Counted from the stretch's first letter, positions 17,838-28,455 are shown. The stretch: 56,318 bases of DNA from Bacteroidales bacterium (GCA_017479265.1 JAFVCK010000014.1:1-56318), one strand, 5' to 3'. Numbers and translations are program-made. The notes: generated from the letters alone by a model not told the origin.

Positions 17838-20603
17838 CTATTTCACTACTATGTTGACAATCTTGCCGGGAACCACTATCACCTTGAGAGGGGTCTTGCC
17901 CTCCAGATAGCGTCCGGACTGCTCCATTGCAAGCACATGCTCCTGCACCTGCTCGCGGGAACAGGTCTTGGGAAGGTCAACGGTGAAGCGCATCTTTCCG
18001 TTGAATGACACGGCGTAGGTGCAGTTGTTCTCCACGGTAAACTCCTCATGGTACTCGGGGAAGGAAGCGAAAGTCACGCTGCCGGTGTGCCCGAGAGCAT
18101 GCCAGAGTTCCTCGGCGATATGTGGAGCGAAAGGACTGAGCAGTATCACCATGGGCTCCAGCACGGCCCTCTTGGAGACCTTCCTGTCGGTAAGGTCGTT
18201 GACCGCTATCATGAATGCGCTGACGGTGGTATTGAAGGAGAAGGCCTCTATGTCGCCGCGCTCCTTGCCGATGAGTTTGTGGAGGGTCTTGAGGTCCTCG
18301 GCGGAGGGAGCCTCGTCGCTGACTATGAAATCGTCGCCGTCCCAGAACAGCCTCCAGAACTTGCGCAGGAAACGGTGTACGCCGTCGATTCCCTTGGTGT
18401 CCCAGGGCTTGGACTGCTCCAGAGGTCCGAGGAACATTTCATAGAGCCTCAGGGTATCGGCTCCGTATCTCTCGCAGATATCGTCAGGATTCACCACGTT
18501 GTACATGGACTTGCTCATCTTCTCGACAGCCCAGCCGCAGATATATTCCCCGTTCTCGAGTATGAATTCCGCGTCGGCGAAATCCGGCCTCCAAGCCTTG
18601 AAGCCCTCCAGGTCGAGCCTGTCGTTGTGTACGAGGCTTATGTCCACATGTATCTCCTGGGTCTTGTAACTGTCTTTCAGTCCGCAAGATACATACTTGT
18701 TGGTGCCGACCACCCTGTACACGAAGCTGGAGCGGCCCTGTATCATGCCCTGGTTGATGAGCTTGCGGAAAGGCTCATCCTCGCAGACATAGCCGAGGTC
18801 GAAGAGGAACTTGTTCCAGAAACGGGAATAGATAAGGTGTCCTGTGGCATGCTCCGTGCCTCCTATGTAGAGGTCCACGTTGCGCCAGTACCCGTCAGCC
18901 TCGCGGCTCACCAGGGCCGAATCATTGTGAGGGTCCATGTAGCGCAGGTAGTAGGCGCTGCTGCCGGCGAATCCGGGCATGGTGGATGTCTCAAGGGGAT
19001 ATCCGTTCCAGGTCCAGTCCTTGGCCCTTGCAAGGGGCGGACGGCCGTCCTCGGTAGGCTTGTATTCGTCAATCGAAGGCAGGGTCAGAGGCAGGTCCTC
19101 AAGCGGCAGGGGCTTTGCCACGCCGTCTTCGAAATATACGGGGAAAGGCTCTCCCCAGTACCTCTGGCGGGAGAATATGGCATCCCTCAGACGATAGTTG
19201 GTCTTGCGGTGACCCAGTCCCTTGGCCTCCACATAGTCCATGGCGGCGGGAATGGCCTCGGCCACGGTCAGCCCGTCCAGGAAAGCGGAATTGCACATGC
19301 GGCCTTCCTTGGCATCGAAACTGGACTCGCTGACATCGCAGCCCTCGATGATCGGCACTATGGGCAGGTTGAATTTCCGGGCAAAGGCATAGTCCCTGCT
19401 GTCATGGGCCGGAACTGCCATGATGGCACCTGTCCCGTATCCTGCCAGCACGTACTCGGAAATCCACACGGGCACCTTCTCTCCGGTCAGTGGATTGATA
19501 CCGTAAGAACCTGAGAATACGCCGCTTACGGTCTTGGTCTCGGCTATTCTCTCCCTTTCGGTCTTGCGCGAGACGGCGGCTATGTACTCGTCCACCTCAG
19601 CCTTGCGCTCGGGCGTTGTCAGAGCCTGGACCAGTTCGCTTTCGGGAGCGAGCACCATGAAGGTGACTCCGAAAATGGTGTCCACCCTGGTGGTGAATAT
19701 GGTCACGTCCGTCGTCTTTCCGGCGGTCTCCACCTTGAACACCACCTCCGTTCCCGTCGAGCGGCCTATCCAGTTGCGCTGCATTTCCTTCAGGGAATCG
19801 GTCCAGTCCAGGGACTCCAGGGACTCGAGCAGCCTGGCGGCGTATGCCGAAACGCGGAGCTGCCACTGCTTCATCTTCTTCTGCACCACGGGGAATCCTC
19901 CACGCACGGAAAGACCGTCCTTCACCTCGTCGTTGGCCAGGACGGTGCCCAGTCCGGGACACCAGTTGACCGCCGTTTCGCCCTGATAGGCAATACGATA
20001 GTTCATGAGAATCTCAGACTGCTCCTTCGGCGTGAGAGCCTTCCACCGCGAGGCTGTGAAACTCATCTGCTCTCCGCAGGCCACGTCGAGGCCCTCGGTA
20101 CCTGAGGCTTCGAAAGCGGCTACGAGCTCCTCTATGGGACGGGCGCTGGCCTTCTTGTTGTCATAATAGCTGCAGAACATCTGCAGGAAAGCCCACTGCG
20201 TCCACTTGAAATAATCGGGGTCGCAGGTGCGGAAACTGCGGCTCCAGTCATACGAGAAGCCTATCCTGTCCAGCTGGCTGCGATAGCGGGCTATATTGTC
20301 GTTGGTGGTCTTTTCAGGGTGCTGTCCCGTCTGTATGGCATACTGCTCGGCAGGCAGTCCGAATGCATCGTATCCCATGGGATGCAGCACGTTGAAGCCG
20401 CAGAGCCTCTTGTAGCGGGAATAGATGTCGCTGGCTATGTAGCCGAGGGGATGCCCCACATGCAGTCCCGCTCCCGAAGGATAGGGGAACATGTCCAGCA
20501 CATAGTATTTAGGCTTGGAAGCATCTTCCTCCACCTTGAAAGTATGGTTGGCGGCCCAATATGCCTGCCACTTCTTCTCGATTTCCCTGAAATTGTACTC
20601 CAT
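17838..20603 (-). CDS. leuS: Leucyl-tRNA synthetase
   Basis: 921-aa class I aminoacyl-tRNA synthetase charging tRNA-Leu. The HIGH-type motif is [12 protein letters not shown] at residues ~40-51, an inserted CP1 editing domain lies at about 225-430 ([18 protein letters not shown] is the editing-site region), and KMSKSMYN carries the second signature. The anticodon-binding and C-terminal domains end KIVNIVVK. The start [12 protein letters not shown] at 20603 is the family start. The stop of the upstream M28-like gene and this ATG are separated by a single base, implying translational coupling. Confidence 0.98.
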   Translation of the reverse strand: MEYNFREIEKKWQAYWAANHTFKVEEDASKPKYYVLDMFPYPSGAGLHVGHPLGYIASDIYSRYKRLCGFNVLHPMGYDAFGLPAEQYAIQTGQHPEKTTNDNIARYRSQLDRIGFSYDWSRSFRTCDPDYFKWTQWAFLQMFCSYYDNKKASARPIEELVAAFEASGTEGLDVACGEQMSFTASRWKALTPKEQSEILMNYRIAYQGETAVNWCPGLGTVLANDEVKDGLSVRGGFPVVQKKMKQWQLRVSAYAARLLESLESLDWTDSLKEMQRNWIGRSTGTEVVFKVETAGKTTDVTIFTTRVDTIFGVTFMVLAPESELVQALTTPERKAEVDEYIAAVSRKTERERIAETKTVSGVFSGSYGINPLTGEKVPVWISEYVLAGYGTGAIMAVPAHDSRDYAFARKFNLPIVPIIEGCDVSESSFDAKEGRMCNSAFLDGLTVAEAIPAAMDYVEAKGLGHRKTNYRLRDAIFSRQRYWGEPFPVYFEDGVAKPLPLEDLPLTLPSIDEYKPTEDGRPPLARAKDWTWNGYPLETSTMPGFAGSSAYYLRYMDPHNDSALVSREADGYWRNVDLYIGGTEHATGHLIYSRFWNKFLFDLGYVCEDEPFRKLINQGMIQGRSSFVYRVVGTNKYVSCGLKDSYKTQEIHVDISLVHNDRLDLEGFKAWRPDFADAEFILENGEYICGWAVEKMSKSMYNVVNPDDICERYGADTLRLYEMFLGPLEQSKPWDTKGIDGVHRFLRKFWRLFWDGDDFIVSDEAPSAEDLKTLHKLIGKERGDIEAFSFNTTVSAFMIAVNDLTDRKVSKRAVLEPMVILLSPFAPHIAEELWHALGHTGSVTFASFPEYHEEFTVENNCTYAVSFNGKMRFTVDLPKTCSREQVQEHVLAMEQSGRYLEGKTPLKVIVVPGKIVNIVVK

Positions 20604-20604
20604 A

Positions 20605-21933
20605 TTATCGTTTAATACCAAATTTCGATTTATCGGTAAGCTTGAATTCCACAGGCACCCTGACACGGCATGCCACGGCCTTTCCGCCGGCCTTCGCAGG
20701 CTTCCAGCCGGGAGATGCGTTTATGACCTTGAGCGCCTCGGCATCAAGCAGTTCCCCTGCCGAGCGGAGGACCTTGGCATCGCGCACCTTTCCCTTCCTG
20801 TCTATAGTAAACTGCACGTTCACCGTGCCCTGCTGCCCTGCATCCACGGCCTCTGGAGGATACTTGAGATACTGGTACACCCACTTTTCCATGAACACTC
20901 TAAGGTCGTATGAACCCATGAACGAGGGCTTGGCATCCACCGCATCGTAGGACCAGACCTTGCCGTCCCCGTTGTCCGAGTCTGCAGGAGGATTGAACCT
21001 CGGAGCATTGTCAGCCACGGAAAGGGTGCGGACAAAGCCGTAGATATACTCCAGTTCCCTTTCCATCATGTCAAAGTCCAGGATGGAAGCCTTGTCCCTG
21101 GGCGAATCATGCTCGGGATAGAAGCCCCTGGTGAAGAACACCGAAGGAATGCCGGCCGACCAGAAAGACCTGTGGTCCGAAGGGAAGGGCTCTATGGTCG
21201 TCACCACAGGACGCACGGGAGACAGCTCGACGGACGCAATCATGGCATCCATGTCCCTGTTGGAAACATCGAAGGCATAGAAATCCTCCCCAGCCCCGAG
21301 CATGTCCAGATTGACCATGGCATCTATCTTGTCCACGTCAGGGAAGGACCTGTTCAGGAAGTACCAGGACCCTGCCTGGCCCTCCCTCGAGGCTCCGAAG
21401 GCTATGAAAATCACGGACCTTCGCAGCAGCAACGAATTGACGCTCAGCATCCTGGCGAGCTCCGTCATCATGGCAAGGCCGGAGGCGTTTCCGTTGGCTC
21501 CCGGGAAGACCTGCTCGTGGGGGACACCGTCGATTGTCATCTTGTTGACCCCTATGTTGTCCAGCCTCGCCCCTATCACTATGTAGCGGTTGCGGAGCAC
21601 GGGGTCATAGCCCTGCACGAAGCCAAGGACATTGCGCGAGGCAAGAGTATCGCCCGGGGTGCGGCTTATGCCGAAGGTCTCGCCGGAGCGGGAACACAGC
21701 ATTTCCACCCCGTAGGAGGAGAGCTTGTCATAGATATATTCGGCGGCCTCCTTCTCCCCTTCCGACCCGGCGGCACGGCCTTCAAGGGCCATGGCGGAGA
21801 GAAAGCCCACATGCTCGCGAAGGGCAGATGATGTCTCGCTCTCGCCATCTCCCAGCGCATCGCTCCTGAACTGGGCAAAGGTCGCTGCGGGAAGGGCAAG
21901 AGAGAGGAAAAGTATGCTCAGGAACCTTCTCAT
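20605..21933 (-). CDS. M28-peptidase-like protein with lost metal ligands, fused to TonB C-terminal domain
   Basis: 442 aa. After a signal peptide (cleavage near TFAQ) residues ~40-305 have the M28 aminopeptidase fold. Canonical sites are replaced: the first His ligand is Arg123 (GARLDN), the bridging Asp of GA.DNASG is Gly148 (GANGNASG), and the catalytic/ligand Glu pair is Ser182-Arg183 (FGASREG). Asp210 (NLDM) and His275 (HDSPRD) remain. This predicts no di-zinc peptidase activity. Residues ~335-431 form a TonB_C-type domain ([19 protein letters not shown]). Location is periplasmic or secreted. It overlaps the SPOR lipoprotein gene by 4 bp (ATGA) and is 1 bp from leuS. A binding or scaffold role is inference. 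Confidence 0.85.
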   Translation of the reverse strand: MRRFLSILFLSLALPAATFAQFRSDALGDGESETSSALREHVGFLSAMALEGRAAGSEGEKEAAEYIYDKLSSYGVEMLCSRSGETFGISRTPGDTLASRNVLGFVQGYDPVLRNRYIVIGARLDNIGVNKMTIDGVPHEQVFPGANGNASGLAMMTELARMLSVNSLLLRRSVIFIAFGASREGQAGSWYFLNRSFPDVDKIDAMVNLDMLGAGEDFYAFDVSNRDMDAMIASVELSPVRPVVTTIEPFPSDHRSFWSAGIPSVFFTRGFYPEHDSPRDKASILDFDMMERELEYIYGFVRTLSVADNAPRFNPPADSDNGDGKVWSYDAVDAKPSFMGSYDLRVFMEKWVYQYLKYPPEAVDAGQQGTVNVQFTIDRKGKVRDAKVLRSAGELLDAEALKVINASPGWKPAKAGGKAVACRVRVPVEFKLTDKSKFGIKR

Positions 21934-22424
21934 TTCTTGGCAAGTATCTGTGCGTCACCAGGGCAGAAATCCTCCTTGAGAAGTCTCAGCCTTGTCTTTT
22001 CGGCTTCGGTCCTGTCTTCGGTGGGATTGACGAAAACGGCCACGCTCGTACCCCTCTGGGGCACGACGAGGGCTTCATATCCGGCATCCCTGGCTCTTTG
22101 GGCCAGTTTCTCGGCATTCTCCTTGACGCTGAAAGTGCCGAGGGATACGAACCACCTTGGCCTGGCGGGCTTCGCAGCCTCGGCTGCAGCTATGGAATCG
22201 GCCTTCAGGGCCTCCCGGACGGCGGCAAGGGCGATGGAATCAGCCTTGGCCCTGTCCAATGAATCCTGGATGGCTCTCCGGCGGGCTGCAATACGCTCGG
22301 CCCTGGCTTCCCTCAGGTACTGAAGGTCTTCTGAAGTAGGCCTGCCGGCCAGTCGGCGGAAAGCATCGCACGAAGAAAGGGCAAGGGCGCACAGCAACAA
22401 TGCCGGTATTATACAGTGTTTCAT
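21930..22424 (-). CDS. SPOR-domain lipoprotein
   Basis: 164-aa lipoprotein: signal with lipobox LSSC near residue 18, a charged Arg/Ala-rich, probably helical or coiled-coil stretch (residues ~35-90), then a C-terminal SPOR domain (RWFVSLGTFSVKENAEKLAQ ... AVFVNP). SPOR domains bind denuded septal peptidoglycan, so a cell-envelope or division role is likely. The start at 22424 is chosen because MKHCIIPALLL gives a proper signal peptide and the promoter box lies just upstream of it. First gene of the operon with the M28-like gene, leuS and yitT. Confidence 0.85.
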   Translation of the reverse strand: MKHCIIPALLLCALALSSCDAFRRLAGRPTSEDLQYLREARAERIAARRRAIQDSLDRAKADSIALAAVREALKADSIAAAEAAKPARPRWFVSLGTFSVKENAEKLAQRARDAGYEALVVPQRGTSVAVFVNPTEDRTEAEKTRLRLLKEDFCPGDAQILAKK

Positions 22425-22445
22425 ATTCCCTATAATAATATCTTG

Positions 22446-22453
22446 CAAAGATA
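22446..22453 (-). promoter_or_regulatory. Promoter -7 box of the SPOR-M28-leuS-yitT operon
   Basis: Minus-strand TATCTTTG matches TAnnTTTG and lies 21 bp before the SPOR lipoprotein ATG. It sits immediately upstream of the capA-like stop, so leuS may also receive readthrough. No TTG at 20 bp was seen. Confidence 0.5.
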
Positions 22454-22457
22454 ACAA

Positions 22458-23549
22458 TTAATCTTGTATTCCCGTTATCGATTTCACTCTTTCGTAAGTG
22501 GAAACCATGTTGTCGTAGTCCGAGGACTGCATCCACTGCTCCCTCCTTCCCATCCATTCCCTGACAGGCACTACGGCGTAATTAGCAATAAGTTTGCCAG
22601 GAAGGGTACACCAGAGAAATTCTACCGAAGGAGGCAGCATTTCAGGGTCGGCCCAGGGGCGCTTTACGAACCTCAGGGTCACCGCCAGTTCGAGGCGCGT
22701 GTTGGGAGCGCTCATGTTGGAAACGGCATTGCCTATTGAATAGAAAACGGGCACCTTCTTTCCCATGGGACCCGAGAGAATGCAGCTGTCCTGCACCACA
22801 TGGGGATGGGCCCCCACAACGGCATCTACGCCCTCTTCGGCAAGCCTTTGCGCCAGCCTCTGCTGCGAAGCGCCGTGTCTGAGCACATATTCCTCTCCCC
22901 AGTGCGGCAGGGCCACCACGAAATCGGCCTTGGATCGGCGTGCGGAGGCGATTGCCTCCGAAAGGTCGTCTGTGTCCTGGAGATTGACGCAGGGCCACTG
23001 CGGGACATAGCCTCCGTTCACTCCGTAAGTACAATTGACAAAGGCTATCCTGATTCCTTCAACGGCCACTATGAGAGGGTGGTTCCGGGCCCTTTCGGCG
23101 CTGTCCGCGGCCGCTCCCGTAAAGCGTATTCCCTCCATGTTCCTATATACCTCCAGCGTCCTTTCAAGACCCCTTGTCCCCTTGTCCATTATATGGTTGT
23201 TGGCCATAAGGAAAACATCTATGCCACAGTCTTTTACATAAGCGGCATAGCTGTCCGGGGCGGAGAATGAGGGATATCCGCTGTAGGGCTCTCCGCCAAG
23301 GGTGAACTCCATGTTGGCAACGGCCAGGGAAGCGGTCTCCAGACGGTCCTTTATGCCCTGCAGGAAAGGGCCGCAGTCATACTGGAGCTGCCGCGCATGC
23401 ATCATCACATCCCCTATTATCATCACAGAGACCGTGTCGCCTTTGTCCCATAGGCCGCGCACAGGCGAAATCCTCTCCCACCTGTGCTGCTGGGCTCCAG
23501 AAAGGGTGCAGTACATCAGCAGGACGAAAGATATGATTTTGCTCTTCAT
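22458..23549 (-). CDS. CapA-family (PGA_cap) metallophosphoesterase-like protein
   Basis: 363-aa exported protein of the family named after CapA of poly-gamma-glutamate capsule synthesis. It has a signal peptide (cleavage near LSGAQ), the core motifs GDVMMH, ANMEFTLGG, ANNHIMDKG and PHWGEEY, and GAHPHVVQD, all characteristic of the PGA_cap metallophosphoesterase-like fold. No other capsule gene is nearby, so the substrate is unknown and a capsule role should not be assumed. The start at 23549 is preferred because a longer frame would cross the predicted -7 box at 23555-23562. Divergent from phoH. Confidence 0.87.
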   Translation of the reverse strand: MKSKIISFVLLMYCTLSGAQQHRWERISPVRGLWDKGDTVSVMIIGDVMMHARQLQYDCGPFLQGIKDRLETASLAVANMEFTLGGEPYSGYPSFSAPDSYAAYVKDCGIDVFLMANNHIMDKGTRGLERTLEVYRNMEGIRFTGAAADSAERARNHPLIVAVEGIRIAFVNCTYGVNGGYVPQWPCVNLQDTDDLSEAIASARRSKADFVVALPHWGEEYVLRHGASQQRLAQRLAEEGVDAVVGAHPHVVQDSCILSGPMGKKVPVFYSIGNAVSNMSAPNTRLELAVTLRFVKRPWADPEMLPPSVEFLWCTLPGKLIANYAVVPVREWMGRREQWMQSSDYDNMVSTYERVKSITGIQD

Positions 23550-23554
23550 AAATG

Positions 23555-23562
23555 CAAAAATA
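23555..23562 (-). promoter_or_regulatory. capA-like gene -7 box, almost leaderless
   Basis: Minus-strand TATTTTTG fits TAnnTTTG and ends only 5 bp from the ATG at 23549. Transcription would begin at or next to the start codon. No TTG at 20 bp. Confidence 0.45.
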
Positions 23563-23575
23563 AACAATAAATGGT

Positions 23576-23583
23576 TAACTTTG
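23576..23583 (+). promoter_or_regulatory. phoH -7 box, almost leaderless
   Basis: TAACTTTG is a full match to TAnnTTTG and ends 7 bp before the phoH ATG at 23591, so the mRNA would have little or no 5' leader. It lies 13 bp from the divergent capA box. Confidence 0.55.
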
Positions 23584-23590
23584 CACACGT

Positions 23591-24547
23591 ATGAAGAAAA
23601 CTATAACACTGGAGACCATCGACCCCATAGAGATTTACGGGGCAGGGAACAAGATATTGGAGGAGTTTTGCAGTTACTTTCCCGGCCTGAAGGTCGTGGC
23701 AAGGGGCAATGAACTGCACCTGGACGGCAAGCAGTCCCAGATTGAGGAATTCAACATAAGGCTGGCAGAACTCATAGAGCGCCGCAAGCACAAGATGAAC
23801 CTGACCCCCTACGACGTGGAGGAAATCTTCGACGGGGAGAATTCCGCCGAGAAATTCCGCCTCAGCGGGGATGCGATAATCGTTCACACCACGGAAGGCA
23901 AGCCCATAAAGGCCAGGAACAAGACCCAGGAAGCCATGGTGAAGGCATACTTCGAGAACGACCTCATCTTCGCCACGGGACCTGCCGGAACGGGCAAGAC
24001 ATACATAGCCATAGCGCTGGCTGTCAGGGCTTTGAAGAACAGGGAGATAAAGCGCATCATACTCACCCGCCCCGCCGTGGAAGCGGGCGAAAGGCTGGGC
24101 TTCCTGCCAGGCGACCTCAAGGACAAGCTGGACCCCTATCTCCAGCCCCTGTATGATGCCCTGGGCGACATGATTCCCTCGCGCAAGCTGCAGGATTTCA
24201 TAGCCGAAGGCACCATACAGATAGCCCCTCTGGCATATATGAGAGGCCGCACGCTGGACAGGGCCTGCGTCATCCTCGACGAGGCGCAGAACACCAACAC
24301 CGGCCAGCTCAAGATGTTCCTCACCCGCATGGGCCCCAGTGCCAAGTTCATAGTGACGGGTGACGCTTCCCAGGTGGACCTTCCCCGCCGCGAGGATTCC
24401 GGCCTTCTGCGCAGCATCTCCATGCTCAGAGGCATAAAAGGCATAGCCTCAATTACTTTCACCAGCGCAGACATAGTCCGACACCCTCTTGTAACCAAGA
24501 TTGTCAGGGCATACGAACAAAACGAAAAAGGGCCGGCTCAAGAATGA
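23591..24547 (+). CDS. PhoH-family ATPase
   Basis: 318-aa cytoplasmic P-loop ATPase of the PhoH/YbeZ type, linked in other bacteria to RNA metabolism and ribosome maturation, often near ybeY. Walker A is GPAGTGKT at residues 130-137, Walker B is CVILDEAQN, and the helicase-like motif VTGDASQVDLPR follows. The N-terminal ~100 residues form the small KH-like domain usual for this group. Length is normal. ybeY is not adjacent. Single gene; its stop codon lies inside the loop-proximal arm of a bidirectional terminator. Confidence 0.95.
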   Translation: MKKTITLETIDPIEIYGAGNKILEEFCSYFPGLKVVARGNELHLDGKQSQIEEFNIRLAELIERRKHKMNLTPYDVEEIFDGENSAEKFRLSGDAIIVHTTEGKPIKARNKTQEAMVKAYFENDLIFATGPAGTGKTYIAIALAVRALKNREIKRIILTRPAVEAGERLGFLPGDLKDKLDPYLQPLYDALGDMIPSRKLQDFIAEGTIQIAPLAYMRGRTLDRACVILDEAQNTNTGQLKMFLTRMGPSAKFIVTGDASQVDLPRREDSGLLRSISMLRGIKGIASITFTSADIVRHPLVTKIVRAYEQNEKGPAQE

Positions 24548-24562
24548 GCCGACCTTTTCGTT
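24521..24562. terminator. Bidirectional terminator between phoH and the TPR gene
   Basis: Long imperfect hairpin: outer arms AACGAAAA/TTTTCGTT, a middle GG/CC, an inner 7-bp CGGCTCA/TGAGCCG and a 4-nt loop AGAA. A-rich and T-rich outer arms let it act for both convergent genes. The phoH TGA (24545-24547) lies in it. Confidence 0.85.
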
Positions 24563-24575
24563 ATATACGGAAGGT

Positions 24576-25874
24576 CTATTCGGCCTGTCCTGACTTTACG
24601 ATTGCGTCGTACTTCTCGTACTTGGTCTGATACTCGGGGCTCTCGTCACGGAAGCGGAAGCATGCGTTCTTGAGATACTCGGCGACACTTACCTTGATGG
24701 AATTGTCGGGGGTGATTTCAAATGCCTTCTCGAAAGGAGCGATGCAGTTCTTGAGGCTCTCCTCGAACTTTGCCACCAGAGCCATGTACTTGGCATCGTC
24801 ATACTCGTTGTTGGCAAGGTCCTGATACTCAACGGCCTTGTTGTAGAACATTATACCCTCGCCTATGTAGCCGTACTCGTACTCGGGGCTGATTTCAGCG
24901 CACTTGCGGTATGCCTCGACAGCCTTGTCGATGTCACCGAGCTCGGTGCGGATGTTACCCTCGACATAGTACAGGGAAGGGTTGTTGGGCTCGTTGGCCT
25001 TTGCCATGTCCAGCAGTTCGAAAAGCCTGTCGGTATTGCCCTCGGACTTCATGTAGTAGTTGATGAGTCCGATAAGGATGGCCTGGCTCTGGGGATACTT
25101 TGTGAAGCCCTCCTCGAGGTAGTCGCGGGTCTTGGTGGTGTCAAGGTCTGCAAGCCTTGCGAACACCTCTCCGCCCTCTGCGTAGTAGCCTGCCTCGTAG
25201 CACCTCTCCAGGAACTTCTTTGCGCGGGCCCTGTCACCTACAGCCTGTGCGGTGAAACCGGCGTTGTACAAAGAATTGGTATCCAGCTGGTTGAGCGGAG
25301 GTATGGCGACAGCGTCGGCTGCCTTCTCGAAGAGTTCGCTGGCCTTGGCTACATTGCCCAGGGTGTACTGTGCGTATGCGTCGTTGGTAAGTTTGCCTGC
25401 AATCGAAGTGATGGCGGCGGTGACATCCTTCGCCTTCTTGGGGTCGATGGAATATGCCTTCGAGTATGCCTCAACGGCCTTGGTCAGAGGGTCGTCAAGC
25501 ACGGGCTTGGTAACCTCGATGACGGCAAGCTGGCCGTTCTGGTTGAAATAGAGATTCTTCTCGGAATAAACTTCCTTGAGGTAGGGACCGTCGGCGAGCT
25601 GTACGCTCTGTGCTGACTGGGCCTGTTCTTTCATGGTAAGCATGAGTTCCTGCTTCGAAGCCCACTGCCAGACCTCGCCTATAGGTGCATCGTAGGCTGC
25701 CATGTATGCCTTGCCCAGATTGATCCAGGTGCCGGCCTTGGCCGCTTTCTTCTCATTCTTGGTCGCCTCGATGGCAGAATCTACCATCTTCTTGGCCTCT
25801 GCCGAGGTTTTGACCTGCGCACCGGCGGCAACGCAGACCGCCATGAGTGCCAATGCGATTAAGGTTTTCTTCAT
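24576..25874 (-). CDS. Exported tetratricopeptide-repeat protein downstream of gyrA
   Basis: 432 aa with a clear signal peptide (MKKTLIALALMAVCVAAGAQ). The mature part is mostly helical with TPR-type units (AVEAYSKAYSIDP, LYNAGFTAQAVGDRARAKKFLERCYEAG, AVEAYRKCAEISPEYEYGY), probably a periplasmic protein-interaction scaffold. No catalytic domain was found. The start at 25874 gives the signal peptide; an upstream Met lies inside the gyrA reading region. It begins 10 bp after the gyrA stop and shares its transcript. Specific partner unknown. Confidence 0.85.
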   Translation of the reverse strand: MKKTLIALALMAVCVAAGAQVKTSAEAKKMVDSAIEATKNEKKAAKAGTWINLGKAYMAAYDAPIGEVWQWASKQELMLTMKEQAQSAQSVQLADGPYLKEVYSEKNLYFNQNGQLAVIEVTKPVLDDPLTKAVEAYSKAYSIDPKKAKDVTAAITSIAGKLTNDAYAQYTLGNVAKASELFEKAADAVAIPPLNQLDTNSLYNAGFTAQAVGDRARAKKFLERCYEAGYYAEGGEVFARLADLDTTKTRDYLEEGFTKYPQSQAILIGLINYYMKSEGNTDRLFELLDMAKANEPNNPSLYYVEGNIRTELGDIDKAVEAYRKCAEISPEYEYGYIGEGIMFYNKAVEYQDLANNEYDDAKYMALVAKFEESLKNCIAPFEKAFEITPDNSIKVSVAEYLKNACFRFRDESPEYQTKYEKYDAIVKSGQAE

Positions 25875-25884
25875 AATAATTGTA

Positions 25885-28455
25885 TCAGTTAATGTTATTG
25901 TCTGCTTCACTCTGTGGAGCTGCTCCGGCCGCACCCTCGGACGGGGTCTCATGCGCGGGAGCCTGCTCCTCCTCGGCATGTGCCACCACGGACACGGCCG
26001 CTATGGAATCCTTCTCCCTCAGGTTGATAAGCTTGACTCCCTGGGTAGCCCTTCCGGCCTCGCGTATGTCAGCCACAGCCATCCTTATGGTAAGTCCGCT
26101 CTTGGTGATGATCATCAGGTCGTTCTCCTCGGTGACATTCTCCAGAGCCACCAGGCTTCCGGTCTTGTCCGTGATGTTGATGGTCTTCACACCCTTGCTT
26201 CCTCGCGAGGTCTTGCGGTACTCTTCAACGGAGGTACGCTTGCCGAAGCCATTCTCACTCACCACCATAACGGTCTGTTTGTCAGCTCCTTCCGCAGCGG
26301 GGTTGTAGGTAATCATGCCTATCACCTGGTCATCTTCTTCAATATTGATGCCACGCACGCCGGCGGATGTCCTGCCAAGAGGTCTTGCGTCTGTCTCGTC
26401 GAAGCGTACGCAGCGGCCCTTCCTGGCTGCAATCAGCAGCTCGTCGCTGCCTCCGGTAAGCACGGCGTTGACCAGCTCGTCGCCCTCGCGTATGACTATG
26501 GCACGGACTCCGTCTCCGTTCTTGCGGTAGTTCTTGTACTTGTCCAGAACGGTCTTCTTGACGGTACCCTTCTTGGTCACGAGGACTATGTAGTTGTTGT
26601 TGAGGTAGTCCTCGTCGCGGAGGTTCTTGACATTGATATAGGCCTGGACCTTGTTGTCCGCCGAGAGATTCAGCAGGTTCTGTATGGCCCTTCCCTTGGA
26701 ATTCTTGTTGCCCTCGGGAATCTCATAGACCTTGATGCCGTAGAACAGGCCCTGCTCGGTGAACAGCAGCAGGGTGCTGTGCATATTGGCCACATAGACA
26801 TGCTCTATGAAATCCTCGTCCTTGGTGGCGCTGCCCTTCACTCCTACTCCTCCCCTGTTCTGGGTGCGGAACTCGCTCAGGGCGGTACGCTTGATATAGC
26901 CGAAGTGGGAGATGGTTATGACCACGTCCTCGTCGGCATAGAAATCCTCGGGATTGAACTCGTCGGAACTCATGGTAATCTCGGTGCGGCGGGCATCACC
27001 GTACTTGTCCTTGAGCTCCATGGTCTCCTGCTTGACTATGTCCATCTGCATCTTTTCGCTGCCGAGGACCTCCTGGCAGTGTGCGATGAACTTGGACAGC
27101 TCGTCGAACTCCGCCTGGAGCTTGTCGCGCTCGAGTCCGGTGAGCTGGCGCAGACGCATCTCCACGATGGCCTGGGCCTGGACTTCGGTAAATCCGAAAG
27201 TCCCGATGAGCTCGGACTTGGCCTCGTCCACGCTCTTGGACGCACGTATTATGCGGATAATCTCGTCAATAACATCGATGGCCTTGAGCAAGCCTTCGAG
27301 GATATGTGCGCGCTTCCGGGCCTTGTCCAGCTCGAATTTGGTCCTGCGCACCACCACCTCGTGACGGAAGTCCACGAAGACCTCTATCATTTCCTTGAGG
27401 CTCATGGTACGGGGACGGCCCTTGACCAGCGCCACGTTGTTGATGGCGAAGCTTGACTGGAGCTCGGTGTACTTGAACAGGGTGTTGAGCACTACGTTGG
27501 AATTGTAGCCCTGCTTGACCCTGATGATGACACGCACGCCCTCGCGGGAAGTCTCGTCATTGATGTATGTTATGCCTTCAAGCCTCTTTTCCTCCACCAT
27601 CTGGCCTATGCGCTCTATCATGGCGCGTTTGTTGACCATGTAGGGGATTTCGGTGATGACTATGGTCTCCCTGCCGTTGTCGGCCACCTCTATCTCGGTC
27701 TTGGCACGGACCACTACGCGGCCGCGGCCTGTCTCATAAGCCTCCTTGATGCCCGCCACTCCGTGGATGATGCCGCCGGTGGGGAAATCGGGGCCCTTTA
27801 TGTACTGCATGAGGCCGTCGGTGTCGATATCAGGATTGTCTATGTATGCGCAGATGGCATCGCAGCATTCGCCCAGGTTGTGGGGAGCCATGTTGGTGGC
27901 CATACCCACGGCTATGCCTGAAGAACCGTTCAGCAGAAGCAGGGGGGCCTTCGTAGGAAGCACGGTAGGCTCCATCTCAGTCGCGTCGAAGTTGGGGGTG
28001 AAGTCCACAGTCTGCTTGTCCAGGTCCTGGAGCATCTCCTCGGTAATCTTCTCGAGCTTGGCCTCGGTATATCGCATTGCGGCTACGGGGTCACCGTCCA
28101 TGGAACCGAAGTTGCCCTGTCCGAACACCAGCGGATAACGCTGCTTCCAGTTCTGCGCCAGCACGGCCATTGCGTCATACACGCTGGAATCTCCGTGCGG
28201 GTGATACTTACCCAGCACCTCTCCGACCACCTTGGCGGACTTTCTGGTCTGGCCGCCGTAGTTGAGGCCGAGGCCGTCCATGCCGAACAACACCCTCCTC
28301 TGGACGGGCTTCAGGCCGTCCCTTGCGTCGGGAAGCGCCCTGGAGACGATGACGGACATTGAATAATCGATGTACGCACTGCGCATTTCCTCATCGATAT
28401 TCACCTGCTCGATGATACCGGTAGTCTTGATTTCTTCGTTTTCGTTTATATCCAT
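25885..28455 (-). CDS. gyrA: DNA gyrase subunit A
   Basis: 856-aa subunit that breaks and rejoins DNA while gyrase introduces negative supercoils. The catalytic Tyr is Y129 in AAMRYTEA. The quinolone-determining region is [10 protein letters not shown] with Ser90 and Asp94, the sensitive-type residues equivalent to E. coli S83 and D87. The C-terminal beta-pinwheel has a GyrA-box-like QNRGGVG, different from the textbook QRRGGKG, and an acidic tail. gyrB is not adjacent (53-55 kb). It has its own promoter, and a TPR gene follows in the operon. Confidence 0.97.
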   Translation of the reverse strand: MDINENEEIKTTGIIEQVNIDEEMRSAYIDYSMSVIVSRALPDARDGLKPVQRRVLFGMDGLGLNYGGQTRKSAKVVGEVLGKYHPHGDSSVYDAMAVLAQNWKQRYPLVFGQGNFGSMDGDPVAAMRYTEAKLEKITEEMLQDLDKQTVDFTPNFDATEMEPTVLPTKAPLLLLNGSSGIAVGMATNMAPHNLGECCDAICAYIDNPDIDTDGLMQYIKGPDFPTGGIIHGVAGIKEAYETGRGRVVVRAKTEIEVADNGRETIVITEIPYMVNKRAMIERIGQMVEEKRLEGITYINDETSREGVRVIIRVKQGYNSNVVLNTLFKYTELQSSFAINNVALVKGRPRTMSLKEMIEVFVDFRHEVVVRRTKFELDKARKRAHILEGLLKAIDVIDEIIRIIRASKSVDEAKSELIGTFGFTEVQAQAIVEMRLRQLTGLERDKLQAEFDELSKFIAHCQEVLGSEKMQMDIVKQETMELKDKYGDARRTEITMSSDEFNPEDFYADEDVVITISHFGYIKRTALSEFRTQNRGGVGVKGSATKDEDFIEHVYVANMHSTLLLFTEQGLFYGIKVYEIPEGNKNSKGRAIQNLLNLSADNKVQAYINVKNLRDEDYLNNNYIVLVTKKGTVKKTVLDKYKNYRKNGDGVRAIVIREGDELVNAVLTGGSDELLIAARKGRCVRFDETDARPLGRTSAGVRGINIEEDDQVIGMITYNPAAEGADKQTVMVVSENGFGKRTSVEEYRKTSRGSKGVKTINITDKTGSLVALENVTEENDLMIITKSGLTIRMAVADIREAGRATQGVKLINLREKDSIAAVSVVAHAEEEQAPAHETPSEGAAGAAPQSEADNNIN

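Noticed and set aside
22458-23549. Capsule (poly-gamma-glutamate) synthesis function for the CapA-like protein
   Set aside because: No capB, capC or capD-like neighbour exists here and many CapA-family proteins have other roles.
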